A stretch of 64,000 nucleotides of DNA from Achromobacter agilis (GTDB lineage Bacteria > Pseudomonadota > Gammaproteobacteria > Burkholderiales > Burkholderiaceae_B). The stretch's first letter is position 1. Every line of letters begins with the position of its first letter. The stretch spans positions 1-64,000 of the forward strand of contig NZ_UFQB01000014.1 of the NCBI RefSeq assembly GCF_900496965.1. The letters are read 5' to 3'. Below, one piece after another: positions 1 through 8,721 of this stretch. A program made the translations under genes and the position numbers. The notes under the pieces were generated by a model, which was given only the letters and a program-made list of their open reading frames with translations, was not told the origin of the DNA and searched no databases.

Positions 1-99
1 ATCAACAAGGATCCGGAAGCCCCGATCTTCGGCGTGGCCGATTATGGCCTGGTCGGCGATCTGTTCCAGGTCGTGCCTGAACTGACCAACGCACTGTAA
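1..99 (+). CDS. etfA: Electron transfer flavoprotein alpha subunit, C-terminal end (partial)
   Basis: Only the last 32 codons are present; the gene starts before the window. The translated end ([10 protein letters not shown], then [10 protein letters not shown], closing in VPELTNAL) matches the conserved C-terminus of EtfA/FixB, part of the FAD-binding domain. EtfA with EtfB carries electrons from acyl-CoA dehydrogenases to the ubiquinone pool. A strong terminator follows 25 bases after the stop, so this is the last gene of its operon. An acyl-CoA dehydrogenase gene lies further on at 9710. The identification is from the motif only. Confidence 0.85.
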   Translation: MNKDPEAPIFGVADYGLVGDLFQVVPELTNAL

Positions 100-123
100 G
101 CCCGCAAAGGCTGCTTTGCCGAA

Positions 124-162
124 GGCCCGCCAGCGTCCGCGCTGGCGGGCCTTTTCGTTTTT
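124..162 (+). terminator. Intrinsic terminator after etfA
   Basis: A perfect 12-bp stem (GGCCCGCCAGCG with its complement at 140-151) closes on a TCCG tetraloop and is followed by TTTTCGTTTTT. It ends the etf transcript. Confidence 0.93.
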
Positions 163-195
163 GGAGACAGCCAGCGAGACTCATTCGATTTCGAT

Positions 196-262
196 GCAGC
201 AAATCTTTTGATTTCTGCAAAGTTTCTGATAATGTGTTTCGCGCGCAGCTCGTTTCGCGCAA
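196..262 (+). promoter_or_regulatory. Candidate promoter/operator region of the aspartate antiporter operon
   Basis: An inverted repeat with one bulged base (GCAG-C-AAATC at 196-205, GATTTCTGC at 210-218) lies just before a good -10 box GATAAT at 228-233. The matching -35 is weak (TTTTGA at 206-211, spacing 16). A 9-base direct repeat GTTTCGCGC follows at 236-244 and 254-262. Together these look like a regulated promoter; the regulator is unknown. Confidence 0.45.
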
Positions 263-296
263 GTGCTCGGCCTGTACATAACGAAGGAGATTCGGG

Positions 297-1988
297 ATGG
301 AATGGTTCTTTGACACTCTGCGAAAGTATCCGGAACTCGCGATATTCCTGACCTTGGGCTTAGGATATTGGATAGGCGCCAAGAAGCTATTTGGATTCAA
401 CCTGGGAGCGGTCACCGGTACGCTGCTGGTAGGCGTGCTGGTCGGGCAACTGAACATCACGATCGCTCCGATCGTCAAGCAGGTTTTCTTCCTGCTTTTT
501 CTTTTTGGGCTCGGCTACGGCGTCGGCCCTCAATTCTTCCGCGGCATGAAAAGCGATGGCCTTCCCCAGGTCATCTTCGCGGTCATCATTTGCGTCATCT
601 GCCTGCTGGTCACATGGGGCACGGCGGTCGCCTTCGGCTTTGATGCGGGCACCGGCGCGGGGCTGCTGTCCGGTGCGCAGACTATCTCCGCCGTGATGGG
701 CGTGGCGACCGACACGATCAACGGCCTGAACGTCGATGCGGCGACCAAGAAGCAATGGATCGACAGCATCCCGGTGGCCTATGCCGTCTGCTACATCTTC
801 GGCACCGTGGGCAGCGCCTGGATCCTGGCTTCGCTCGGCCCGAAGCTGATGCGCGTGGACATCGTGAAAGAGTGCAAGGATTACGAGGCGAAGATGTCCG
901 GCGGCGCCGACTCGATGGAACTGTCGGGCTACCGCAAGTTCACGGCCCGCGCCTATAAGCTGGACCGCCCGGAGTTCGTGGGCAAGACAGTGAGCGATCT
1001 GGAGGCACGCTTCGTCGAGGCCCGGGTCTTCGTCGAACGCATCCGCCGGAGCGACCAGATCCTGGACTGCGATTCCAAGACCGTGCTCCAGGCCGGCGAC
1101 GTGCTCGGGGTGACCGGCAGGCACGACGCCCTGGTCACGCAGGCGCCAGGTATCATCGGCGGCGAGGTCGAGGATCGCGACGTGATCAATCTGCCCGCCG
1201 AGATCGTCGAGGTGGTGCTGACCAACAAGAACATCGCCGGCAAGACGGTGCAGGAAATCGCCGAAAGCGAGGCCGTGCGCGAATTGGGCCGCGGTGTCTT
1301 CCTGCGCAAGGTCGTGCGCGGCGGCCATGAAATGCCCGTCAACTGGGGCCTGAAACTGGACCGCGGCGACCGGCTGTTCCTGCTGGGCGCCAAGCGCGAC
1401 GTGGAACGGGCGGTCGGCAAGGTGGGCTACGTGGATCGCGCCACCGACCAGACCGACATGGTGTTCGTGGGCTTCGGCATCCTGTTGGGCGGGCTGTTCG
1501 GCTCCCTGGTGCTGACCGTGGGCGGCGTTCCTATCACGCTGTCTACGTCGGGAGGCTCGCTGATCGCCGGCCTGATCTTCGGCTACCTGCGTTCCGTGCA
1601 TCCGACCTTCGGACGCGTGCCGGAGCCGGTGCACTGGTTCCTGACATCGGTCGGGCTGACCGCCTTCGTGGCGGTGGTCGGGATTTCGTCGGGGCCGGGC
1701 TTCGTCCAGGGCTTCCAGCAACTGGGGGCGAAGCTCTTCGTCGCGGGCGTGATCGCCACCAGCGTGCCCATGATCCTGGGCGTGTACATCGCCCGCTATG
1801 TTTTCAAGTTCCACCCCGCCATTGCGCTGGGCGTCTGCGCAGGCGCCCGCACCACGACGGCCGCCATCGGGCAGATCACCGAAACGGCGAAAAGCCAGGT
1901 GCCCGCCCTGGGCTACACAGTGCCTTACGCGATCGGCAATACCCTGCTCATCATCTGGGGGATTGTCATCGTCATGCTCATGACCTAG
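297..1988 (+). CDS. AspT-family aspartate:alanine antiporter (first copy)
   Basis: A 563-residue inner-membrane protein of the aspartate:alanine exchanger family (AspT/YidE/YbjL type). Hydrophobic segments fill about residues 10-190 and 380-563. The cytosolic middle part (about 205-370) looks like two RCK_C/TrkA_C units, the usual layout of the family. It probably swaps external aspartate for internal alanine. The decarboxylase gene follows 110 bp downstream and a second antiporter gene follows that, so the three form one aspartate-decarboxylation unit. The start is the ATG preceded by GAAGGAGAT at 284-292. The two antiporter copies differ widely in sequence, so they may differ in substrate (dicarboxylate versus amino acid); that is inference. 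Confidence 0.85.
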   Translation: MEWFFDTLRKYPELAIFLTLGLGYWIGAKKLFGFNLGAVTGTLLVGVLVGQLNITIAPIVKQVFFLLFLFGLGYGVGPQFFRGMKSDGLPQVIFAVIICVICLLVTWGTAVAFGFDAGTGAGLLSGAQTISAVMGVATDTINGLNVDAATKKQWIDSIPVAYAVCYIFGTVGSAWILASLGPKLMRVDIVKECKDYEAKMSGGADSMELSGYRKFTARAYKLDRPEFVGKTVSDLEARFVEARVFVERIRRSDQILDCDSKTVLQAGDVLGVTGRHDALVTQAPGIIGGEVEDRDVINLPAEIVEVVLTNKNIAGKTVQEIAESEAVRELGRGVFLRKVVRGGHEMPVNWGLKLDRGDRLFLLGAKRDVERAVGKVGYVDRATDQTDMVFVGFGILLGGLFGSLVLTVGGVPITLSTSGGSLIAGLIFGYLRSVHPTFGRVPEPVHWFLTSVGLTAFVAVVGISSGPGFVQGFQQLGAKLFVAGVIATSVPMILGVYIARYVFKFHPAIALGVCAGARTTTAAIGQITETAKSQVPALGYTVPYAIGNTLLIIWGIVIVMLMT

Positions 1989-2098
1989 CGGGCCGCCCGC
2001 GGGCCCGCAGGCCTGCGGACAGCACAAGAACGACGGCGGGCGCCTGCGTCCGCCGTCTCGGCAAGCGCCTGTCACAACGCAACCAGGAGTACTGAACA

Positions 2099-3931
2099 AT
2101 GGCTTCCACCGCGCCTCTCACCGTCAGCCTGGCCTCGGCCCTGAAAACGACCCGGTCGCACCAGCGAGACCTCGAGCAGCTTTCGCCCTTCGAATTGAAG
2201 GACTATCTGATCACGCTGGCCAAGGACAACCAGCAAACGTCCGCGTCGACCATGTTGAATGCGGGCCGCGGCAATCCGAACTGGATCGCCACCGAACCGC
2301 GCGACGCATTTTTCCTGCTGGGCAGGTTCGCGATGAAAGAGGCGCGCCGGGTGCACGACCAGGTCATCCTGGCAGGCATGCCAGCCAAGAAGGGGTGCGC
2401 GGCCCGGCTGCGCAAGTTCCTCTCCAAGCACAAGGGCGAAGAGGGTCATGGCTTCCTCGCGGGCGTGCTGGAGTACGGCGTGAAGGTCAAAGGCTTCGAC
2501 CCGGACGAATGGATCCACGAACTGACCGACAGCATCATCGGCGATCACTATCCGGTGCCGCCGCGCGCCCTGGTGCACATCGAACAGGTCGTGCATGACT
2601 ACCTGATCAAGGAAATGTGCGACGGCCGCCCGCCCAAGGGCAAGTTCGACCTGTTTCCGGTCGAGGGCGGCACGGCGGCCATGTGCTACATCTTCGATTC
2701 GCTGTTGCAGAACGGCCTGCTGAAGCAGGGCGACACCATCGCGCTGTTCCTGCCCACGTTCACGCCCTACATCGAAATCGCGCACCTCGAGCGCTTCCAA
2801 TTCAAGATCGTGGCGATCAACGCCAACAGCATGCGGGCCGACGGCACGCACGACTGGCACTATCCGGCTTCGGAAATCGCCAAGCTGGAGAACCCCAAGA
2901 TCAAGCTGGCGGTCACGGTGAATCCCAGCAACCCGCCGTCCGTGGCGTTCAGCCCGGTGGAAATGAAGCAGATCGTGCGCCTGATCCGCAAGAATCCGGA
3001 CCTGGTGCTGGTGACCGACGACGTGTACGGCACTTTCGTTCCGAACTTCCGCTCGCTGATGGCGGAGGTGCCGCACAACACGATTTGCGTGTACTCCTTC
3101 TCGAAGAATTTCGGCTGCACGGGCTGGCGCCTGGGCGTGATCGCGACCCACGAGACGAACACGATGGACCGCCGCATCGCCGAGCTGCCTGTGTCGTGGA
3201 AGAAGCGGCTGAACAAGCGCTACGGCGCCCTGACGATGGAGCCCGAAAAGATCAAGTTCATCGACCGGATGGTCGCTGACAGCCGCAACGTGGCGCTGAA
3301 CCACACCGCCGGCCTGTCGCTGCCGCAGCAGGTCCAGATGGGCTTTTTCGCGCTGTCGCATCTGCTGGACCTGAAGGACGCCTACAAGCACCTGACCATG
3401 GAAATCGTGCGGCGCCGGCGCGACGCCCTGTGGCAGGGCCTGGGCATCCCGATGCCGCCGGAAGATCCGATGCGCGGCTGGTACTACGTGGAGCTGGACT
3501 TCATGGTCTGGGCCAAGGTCATGTACGGAGAGGGCTTCTGCAAGTACATGGTCAGCAACTACGAGCCCGTCGACTTCCTGTTCCGCCTGGCCGAGAAATC
3601 CGGCGTGGTGCTGATGGATGGCGGCGGCTTCGGCGGTCCGCCCTGGTCGATCCGGATTTCGCTGGCCAACCTGGACGACAGCGACTATGCCAAGATCGGC
3701 AAGTACATGGTCGAAGCCGCAACCGAGTACGTCGAGGCCTGGAAGCACTCGGAACTGGTGCGTTCGGGCCCAACGGCGGGCAAGGGCCAGAAGGTCAAGG
3801 CCTCGGCCGCCAAGCGCTCGGCGGCCGGCAAGAAGGCCGGCGTCAGCGGGGCCCGGAAGGCGGTGAAGCAGGCGGTCAAGAAGGCAGATTCGGCTGCCAA
3901 GTCCGCCAAGAAGGGCGCCGCCGGCAAGTAG
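2099..3931 (+). CDS. aspD: Aspartate 4-decarboxylase with histone-like C-terminal tail
   Basis: A PLP enzyme of the aminotransferase fold that converts L-aspartate to L-alanine and CO2. The Schiff-base lysine is in SFSKNFGCTGWRLG at about residue 336, and VNPSNPPS at about 280 is the family's substrate/PLP loop. The catalytic part ends near residue 550, close to the family's usual total of about 530-550. After that comes a tail of about 56 residues (555-610) made almost only of Lys, Ala, Gly, Ser and Arg, with AVKQAVKKA and AAKSAKKGAA stretches like histone H1/AlgP-type tails. The tail is in frame with no sign of frameshift. The gene lies between two antiporter genes, giving a proton-consuming cycle that can raise internal pH and yield proton-motive force. 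Confidence 0.92.
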   Translation: MASTAPLTVSLASALKTTRSHQRDLEQLSPFELKDYLITLAKDNQQTSASTMLNAGRGNPNWIATEPRDAFFLLGRFAMKEARRVHDQVILAGMPAKKGCAARLRKFLSKHKGEEGHGFLAGVLEYGVKVKGFDPDEWIHELTDSIIGDHYPVPPRALVHIEQVVHDYLIKEMCDGRPPKGKFDLFPVEGGTAAMCYIFDSLLQNGLLKQGDTIALFLPTFTPYIEIAHLERFQFKIVAINANSMRADGTHDWHYPASEIAKLENPKIKLAVTVNPSNPPSVAFSPVEMKQIVRLIRKNPDLVLVTDDVYGTFVPNFRSLMAEVPHNTICVYSFSKNFGCTGWRLGVIATHETNTMDRRIAELPVSWKKRLNKRYGALTMEPEKIKFIDRMVADSRNVALNHTAGLSLPQQVQMGFFALSHLLDLKDAYKHLTMEIVRRRRDALWQGLGIPMPPEDPMRGWYYVELDFMVWAKVMYGEGFCKYMVSNYEPVDFLFRLAEKSGVVLMDGGGFGGPPWSIRISLANLDDSDYAKIGKYMVEAATEYVEAWKHSELVRSGPTAGKGQKVKASAAKRSAAGKKAGVSGARKAVKQAVKKADSAAKSAKKGAAGK

Positions 3932-3956
3932 CAAACCTCCAGGGCGATATGACGAC

Positions 3957-5657
3957 ATGACTTGCAGCGTCGGGTTTTTCAATAGCGTCCCCATCGCAGT
4001 GCTGTTCGTGACGGTGGGATTGGGATACCTGATCGGCAAGCTCAAGGCCGGGCCGATCCAGCTGGGCGGGGTGTGTGGAACGCTCATCGTCGCCCTGCTG
4101 ATCGGCCAGACGGGGTGCCAGATCGGCGGCGACCTGAAGGAGGTTGCGTTCGCCCTGTTCATTTTCGCGATGGGGTATTCAGGCGGCCCGCAGTTCTTCG
4201 CCAACCTGAACCGCTCCAGCCTGCGGTACATCCTGCTGCCCATCATCGAGGCCTTGCTGGTGCTCGCGATCGTGCTGACCGCGGTGCCGATGTTCGGCCT
4301 GGACGCCGGCACGGCCGCCGGGCTGGCGGCGGGCGCGGCAACCGAGTCCGCCGTGGTGGGCACGGCAGCCGAAGCGCTCAAGCACCTGGGACTGGCCGAC
4401 GCCGACGTCAAGCGCATGGAGGCCAATATCGCCACGGCCTACACGCTGACCTACCTGGTGGGCCTGATCAGCATCGTGTTCTTCACCAGCCAGATCGCGC
4501 CGGCGCTGTTGCGCATCAATTTGCGCCAGGCCTCCAAGGCGCTGGAGGAAAAGCTGGGCGTGACGGCGGGCGAAGGCGACGAGTCCAACATGCCCACGCT
4601 ACCGCGGCTCGTTGGCCGCGCGCACGTAGTCAAGGACGCCGGCGGCATAAGCGTGGCCGAGGTGGAGTCGCAGCTGGGCGGGCGCACCGTCATCAGCCGC
4701 ATCCTGCGCAATGGGGAAGCGGTCGACGCAGCACCCGACGACCTGCTGGCCGTGGGCGATATCGTGGTGGTGCTGGGGATGCGGCGGTTCGCGCTGCGCG
4801 CCGGGTCCGTGGTCGGCCCTGAAATCCAGCTGCCGGAAGGGCATGCCGACGATCTGCTGCTGAGCGAACTCGCCGTCATCGTCAACAAGAAGGCCGTCAA
4901 TGGGCATACCGTCGGCGAACTGGCCAAGCGGCCGCGCGCCCAGCGCGCCCGGGGCGTCTTCCTGCAGTCCATCGTGCGCTCGGGCCATTCGCTGCCGATC
5001 ACGCATTCCACCGTGGTGCAGTATGGCGACCTGGTCACGCTGGTGGGGGCCGAGCCCGAACTTTCGGAGGCCGGCGCGGCCCTGGGCAACGAGCTGCGAC
5101 GCAGCGGCGTTACGGATCTGGTGTTCCTCTCCTTCGGCATCCTGGCGGGGCTCATGATCGGCAGCCTGAGCGCAAGGCTCTGGGGCATTCCGGTATCGCT
5201 GGGCAGCGGCGGCGGGGCGCTAGTCAGCGGGCTGGTCTGCGGCTGGATCAACGCCAAGCGGCCCTCGCTGGGCCACATGCCCGATCATGCCGTGCAACTG
5301 CTCAAAGACCTGGGCCTGGCGATTTTCGTGGCTTGCGTCGGCCTGTCGGCGGGGCCGGAGGCCGTGTCGCTGATCCGCGAGCACGGCGCGGTGCTGCCCG
5401 TGATCGGCTTGCTCGTGTCGCTCGGGCCTGCCTGCCTGTCGCTCTGGTTGGGCCACAAGATCCTGAAGATAGAAGGCCCCTTGCTGGTGGGGGCGATCGC
5501 GGGCCAGCACGTCAGCACGCCCGCTATCAGCGCCATCCTGGGGGCCAGCGGCAGTTCGGTGCCACTGTTGGGCTACACCGTGACGTATGCCATCGCCAAC
5601 GTGCTGCTGCCGGTCCTGGGGCCGATCATTGTGTCGTTGGCGCATCACCTGAGCTAG
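3957..5657 (+). CDS. aspT: AspT-family aspartate:alanine antiporter (second copy)
   Basis: A 566-residue inner-membrane exchanger with the same plan as the first copy: N-terminal helices to about residue 190, two RCK_C-like cytosolic units at about 210-380, and C-terminal helices to the end. The gene starts 25 bp after the decarboxylase stop and is surely co-transcribed with it. Known AspT proteins exchange aspartate for alanine electrogenically, which with the decarboxylase makes a proton-motive cycle. The stop codon overlaps the stop of the convergent LysR gene by two bases. Which of the two copies is the true AspT cannot be told from sequence alone. Confidence 0.87.
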   Translation: MTCSVGFFNSVPIAVLFVTVGLGYLIGKLKAGPIQLGGVCGTLIVALLIGQTGCQIGGDLKEVAFALFIFAMGYSGGPQFFANLNRSSLRYILLPIIEALLVLAIVLTAVPMFGLDAGTAAGLAAGAATESAVVGTAAEALKHLGLADADVKRMEANIATAYTLTYLVGLISIVFFTSQIAPALLRINLRQASKALEEKLGVTAGEGDESNMPTLPRLVGRAHVVKDAGGISVAEVESQLGGRTVISRILRNGEAVDAAPDDLLAVGDIVVVLGMRRFALRAGSVVGPEIQLPEGHADDLLLSELAVIVNKKAVNGHTVGELAKRPRAQRARGVFLQSIVRSGHSLPITHSTVVQYGDLVTLVGAEPELSEAGAALGNELRRSGVTDLVFLSFGILAGLMIGSLSARLWGIPVSLGSGGGALVSGLVCGWINAKRPSLGHMPDHAVQLLKDLGLAIFVACVGLSAGPEAVSLIREHGAVLPVIGLLVSLGPACLSLWLGHKILKIEGPLLVGAIAGQHVSTPAISAILGASGSSVPLLGYTVTYAIANVLLPVLGPIIVSLAHHLS

Positions 5658-6589
5658 CGTCGGCCCGGCTCCAGCAGTGTGCACCCCTGCCACGCCTGAT
5701 CGTTGATCAGGCGTTTTATTTCGTCTTTGCACATCGCGATGACTTGGCTGACCGCCAGCGACTGTGGCAGGCTCTCGCTGGCGCACAGCACCAGTTCGCG
5801 AGACAGGGCGTCGTCAAGCGCGTGCGCCACGATCGATCCTTCCGCGATCTCGGGCTGCGCCGCGGAGCAGGGCAAGATCGTGGCCGCCATCGCGTTGCGC
5901 ACGGCTGGGATCAGGATCGCCGAGGTGCTGGCCTCGGCAAACAGATTGCAGGTCAGGCCGGCCGTCAGGAAGGCGTGGTCCAGGCGCGCGCGCAGTGTAT
6001 TGGGCAGGCTGGGCAGGACCAGCGGCAGCGCGGCGAAATCCGCGATGCCCAGGGTGCGGCGCGGCAGCGCGACGCTGGCGTGAGCCAACAGGAACAGGCT
6101 TTCCCGCAGGAGCGGCGTGCGCTGCAGGCCCTGCATGGACTGCTGGTCCGGAGAGAGGGAAAAATCGATGCGGCCCTGCAGGACCAGCTTGGTCAGGTCC
6201 GCGCTGGGCACGTCGACGATTTCCAGCACGACCGAGGGCAGTTCCGCCTTGGCGCGGCGCATGAGCGGCAACGCCAGCATGCGGGCGGTGCTGGAAGCCA
6301 GCCCGATGGATACGGTGCCGGTGACCTGGTCCGCCGTCCTGGACAGCAGGCTGCGGGTGCTGTCGACCTGGCGCAGGATGGTTTGCGCATGCCGGTACAG
6401 CAACAGGCCCTCCGCCGTGGGCTGCACGCCCTTGGCGCCGCGCAACAGCAGCGCGACCCCGAGGTTTTCCTCCAGCAGGGACATCTGCTGGCTGAGCGCG
6501 GGCTGCGCCACGTGCAGGCTTTCGGCGGCGCGGGTCATGTTCTGCATTTCCACCACGCGCACGAAGTATTTGAGCTGACGCAGATTCAT
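5654..6589 (-). CDS. LysR-family transcriptional regulator (Nac/CynR-like)
   Basis: 311 residues. The N-terminal winged helix-turn-helix (residues 1-60, MNLRQLKYFVRVVE, then AAESLHVAQPALSQQ) is a textbook LysR domain, followed by the periplasmic-binding-protein-like effector domain. It is divergent from the CoA-transferase operon at 6687, with 97 bp and three perfect palindromes between the start codons, so it most likely controls that operon and itself. Its 3' end meets the antiporter gene tail to tail, so control of the aspartate genes is less likely. The effector is unknown; a CoA ester or free acid of the neighbouring pathway would be usual. Confidence 0.88.
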   Translation of the reverse strand: MNLRQLKYFVRVVEMQNMTRAAESLHVAQPALSQQMSLLEENLGVALLLRGAKGVQPTAEGLLLYRHAQTILRQVDSTRSLLSRTADQVTGTVSIGLASSTARMLALPLMRRAKAELPSVVLEIVDVPSADLTKLVLQGRIDFSLSPDQQSMQGLQRTPLLRESLFLLAHASVALPRRTLGIADFAALPLVLPSLPNTLRARLDHAFLTAGLTCNLFAEASTSAILIPAVRNAMAATILPCSAAQPEIAEGSIVAHALDDALSRELVLCASESLPQSLAVSQVIAMCKDEIKRLINDQAWQGCTLLEPGRR

Positions 6590-6591
6590 GG

Positions 6592-6647
6592 AATAAGAAA
6601 ATCTTATTGAAGGATCGGAAAATAGTATTTTCTACGCCTCTGAGGCG
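6592..6647. promoter_or_regulatory. LysR operator cluster between the divergent LysR and CoA-transferase genes
   Basis: Three perfect palindromes stand in 56 bp. They are AATAAGA-AAA-TCTTATT (6592-6608, containing a T-N11-A LysR motif), GAAAATA-G-TATTTTC (6618-6632) and CGCCTC-T-GAGGCG (6635-6647). The first two are AT-rich in a GC-rich genome. The layout suits a recognition site plus activation site for the divergent LysR protein. Confidence 0.7.
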
Positions 6648-6686
6648 CTGCCTAGAATGGGCTTCAACTCAGAGGAGGACGACGAA

Positions 6687-7892
6687 ATGAGTCTGCCATT
6701 GGCCGGGCTGAAGGTGCTGGATCTGACGCGGGCGCTTTCCGGGCCTTTCTGCACAATGATTCTTGGGGACTTGGGCGCGGAGGTCGTCAAGGTGGAACCC
6801 ATGCCGGCCGGCGAAATGGCGCGGCAGTGGGGGCCGTTCGATGATGATATAAGCGTTTATTATCTTAGCGCCAACCGCAGCAAGCAAGGCATCGGCATCG
6901 ACTTCCGCAAGCCGGAAGGGCTGGCGCTGCTTCGCAGGATGGCCCTGGCATCCGACATCGTGGTCGAAAACTTCAAAGTGGGCACGATGGACGCGATGGG
7001 CCTGGGGTACGCATCGCTGGCGCAGGCGCATCCCGGCCTGATCATGGCGTCGATTTCGGGCTTCGGCAGCAAAGGGCCGGCGCGCGACTGGGCGGGCTTC
7101 GACCAGGTCGCGCAGGGCTATTCCGGCTTCATGAGCCTGACGGGCACCGCGGAGTCGGGGCCAACGCGGGTGGGCGTCGCCATTGGCGACCTGACGGCGG
7201 GAATGTGGCTGGTCATCGGCATCCTGTCGGCCGTCGCGCAGCGCGCCGCCACCGGGCGCGGGCAGCATGTGGAAACCTCGCTGCTGGCAGGCCTCATGGC
7301 GCTGCTCAGCGTGCAGGGCCAGCGCTATCTGAGCAAGCGCGAGGTGCCCGAGCCTTGCGGCAATGTGCATCCCGTCATCGCGCCCTATGGCACGTTCGAA
7401 ACCGCCGACGGGCCGCTCAACCTGGCGCCGGCCACCCAGGCGATGTGGGTCAAGCTCTGCGGCATTCTCGGGCTCTCCCGCCTGGTGGCCGACGCGCGGT
7501 TCCTCACGAATGCCGAGCGCATGCAGCACCGCTATGAATTGAAGCTGGAGCTGGAGCAAGGGCTCAAGCGCAAGACGCGCATGGAATGGACCGCGCTGAT
7601 GATCGAAGGCGGCATTCCCGCGGGCCCGATCAATACCCTGGAAGACGTGTTCGCCGATCCCCAGGTGCAGGCCTGCGGGCTGGTGCGGTCGTTGAACCAT
7701 CCGGTGCTGGGCGAATTGCGGCAAGTGGGCCTGCCGCTGGGCTTGGACGGCACGGAAACGGCCAGCCATCGCGCTCCGCCCGTGTTCGGCCAGCATACGC
7801 GCGAAGTCTTCGCGCGCTATGGCATGGCGGACGCCGAGATCGACCGCCTGCTGGCCGACGGCGTGGCGCATCAAGCGGAGGCCGCCGCATGA
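6687..7892 (+). CDS. Class III (CaiB/BaiF family) CoA-transferase
   Basis: 401 residues. The start chosen is the ATG at 6687, eight bases after AGAGGAGG; an upstream in-frame ATG at 6657 lacks such a site. The N-terminus (LAGLKVLDLTRALSGPFC) and the conserved Asp at about residue 168 in AIGDLTAGMW, the residue that forms the aspartyl-CoA thioester in this family, support the call. It moves CoA between carboxylic acids and probably activates the substrate taken up with the Bug receptor encoded two genes on. The stop overlaps the next start (ATGA), so the genes are translationally coupled. The acid cannot be named from sequence. Confidence 0.9.
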   Translation: MSLPLAGLKVLDLTRALSGPFCTMILGDLGAEVVKVEPMPAGEMARQWGPFDDDISVYYLSANRSKQGIGIDFRKPEGLALLRRMALASDIVVENFKVGTMDAMGLGYASLAQAHPGLIMASISGFGSKGPARDWAGFDQVAQGYSGFMSLTGTAESGPTRVGVAIGDLTAGMWLVIGILSAVAQRAATGRGQHVETSLLAGLMALLSVQGQRYLSKREVPEPCGNVHPVIAPYGTFETADGPLNLAPATQAMWVKLCGILGLSRLVADARFLTNAERMQHRYELKLELEQGLKRKTRMEWTALMIEGGIPAGPINTLEDVFADPQVQACGLVRSLNHPVLGELRQVGLPLGLDGTETASHRAPPVFGQHTREVFARYGMADAEIDRLLADGVAHQAEAAA

Positions 7893-8656
7893 CCGCCGAC
7901 TCCGATACGCCCAGCCTGTCCGTGGACGGCCACGTCGCAACCCTCCGCCTGCGCAGGCCCGGCCAGGCCAACCGGCTCGGTCCGCAGGACCTGGACGTCC
8001 TCAGGGAGCATCTGGACGCAGTGAACGCGAACGACGCCGTGCGCGTGCTGCGCATCCTGTCCGAGGGCAAGTATTTCTGCAGCGGCTACGACATTTCGTC
8101 GCTGGCGTCGGAGACCGCGCCAAGCTCGCTGTATTTCGGCCAGACGATGGATCTGATCGAGGCGGCGAGGCCGGTGACGATCGCGGTGGTCCAGGGGGGC
8201 GCCTATGGCGGCGGCACCGATCTGTGCCTGGCCTGCGATTTCCGCATCGGCACGCCGCAGGCCGACATGTTCATGCCGGCCACGCGCCTCGGCCTGCATT
8301 TCTATCCGGGCGGCATGTCGCGCTATGTGACGCGGCTGGGGCTGGCCCAGGCCAAGCGCCTGTTCCTGACCGCGGAGCGCATCCAGGCCGACGAGATGCT
8401 GCGCATCGGATTCCTGACCGAACTGGTGCCGGCGGACCGCCTGCAGGACCGGCTGGATGCGCTGAGCGCGCAGATCGTGGCGATGGCGCCGATACCGCTG
8501 TTCGGCGTGAAGGCGCAGCTAAACCGCATCGCACGCGGGGAAATCGACCATGCCGGCATCGAGCAGGCGGTGTTGCGATCCGAGCAGTCCGAGGATCTGG
8601 CCGAAGGCGCAAGGGCCTGGAAGGAAAAGCGAGCGCCGAATTTCACCGGCCGCTGA
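7889..8656 (+). CDS. Enoyl-CoA hydratase/isomerase family protein
   Basis: 255 residues of the crotonase fold. The oxyanion-hole motifs are visible: SEGKYFCSGYDISSLAS at about residues 58-74 and VQGGAYGGGTDLCLACDFRIG at about 98-118. The start overlaps the CoA-transferase stop by four bases. With the CoA-transferase before it and the acyl-CoA dehydrogenase after the receptor gene, it supplies the hydration or isomerisation step of a short acyl-CoA catabolic route. The usual catalytic glutamates are not obvious at both positions, so an isomerase or another crotonase reaction is possible. Confidence 0.86.
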   Translation: MTADSDTPSLSVDGHVATLRLRRPGQANRLGPQDLDVLREHLDAVNANDAVRVLRILSEGKYFCSGYDISSLASETAPSSLYFGQTMDLIEAARPVTIAVVQGGAYGGGTDLCLACDFRIGTPQADMFMPATRLGLHFYPGGMSRYVTRLGLAQAKRLFLTAERIQADEMLRIGFLTELVPADRLQDRLDALSAQIVAMAPIPLFGVKAQLNRIARGEIDHAGIEQAVLRSEQSEDLAEGARAWKEKRAPNFTGR

Positions 8657-8721
8657 CGCGGCTGGCGCATGAACGGAGGGCCGCGCCACAAGCGGCTCCG
8701 AATCCATTAAAGGAGACCTCG

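Noticed and set aside
387..2099. 570-codon open frame on the minus strand across the first antiporter gene
   Set aside because: It is a GC-driven mirror of a clear membrane protein gene, with His/Gln/Arg-rich text and no family features. The same applies to the minus frame at 2072-4435, the plus frame at 43157-44503 and many others.
3685..3930. Frameshift as the source of the basic AspD tail
   Set aside because: The frame runs smoothly from the conserved enzyme end into the tail with codon use like the rest, and a normal stop; no alternative frame restores a shorter family end.
6657..6686. Upstream ATG for the CoA-transferase
   Set aside because: The AGAGGAGG site lies inside that extension and serves the ATG at 6687, where family similarity begins.
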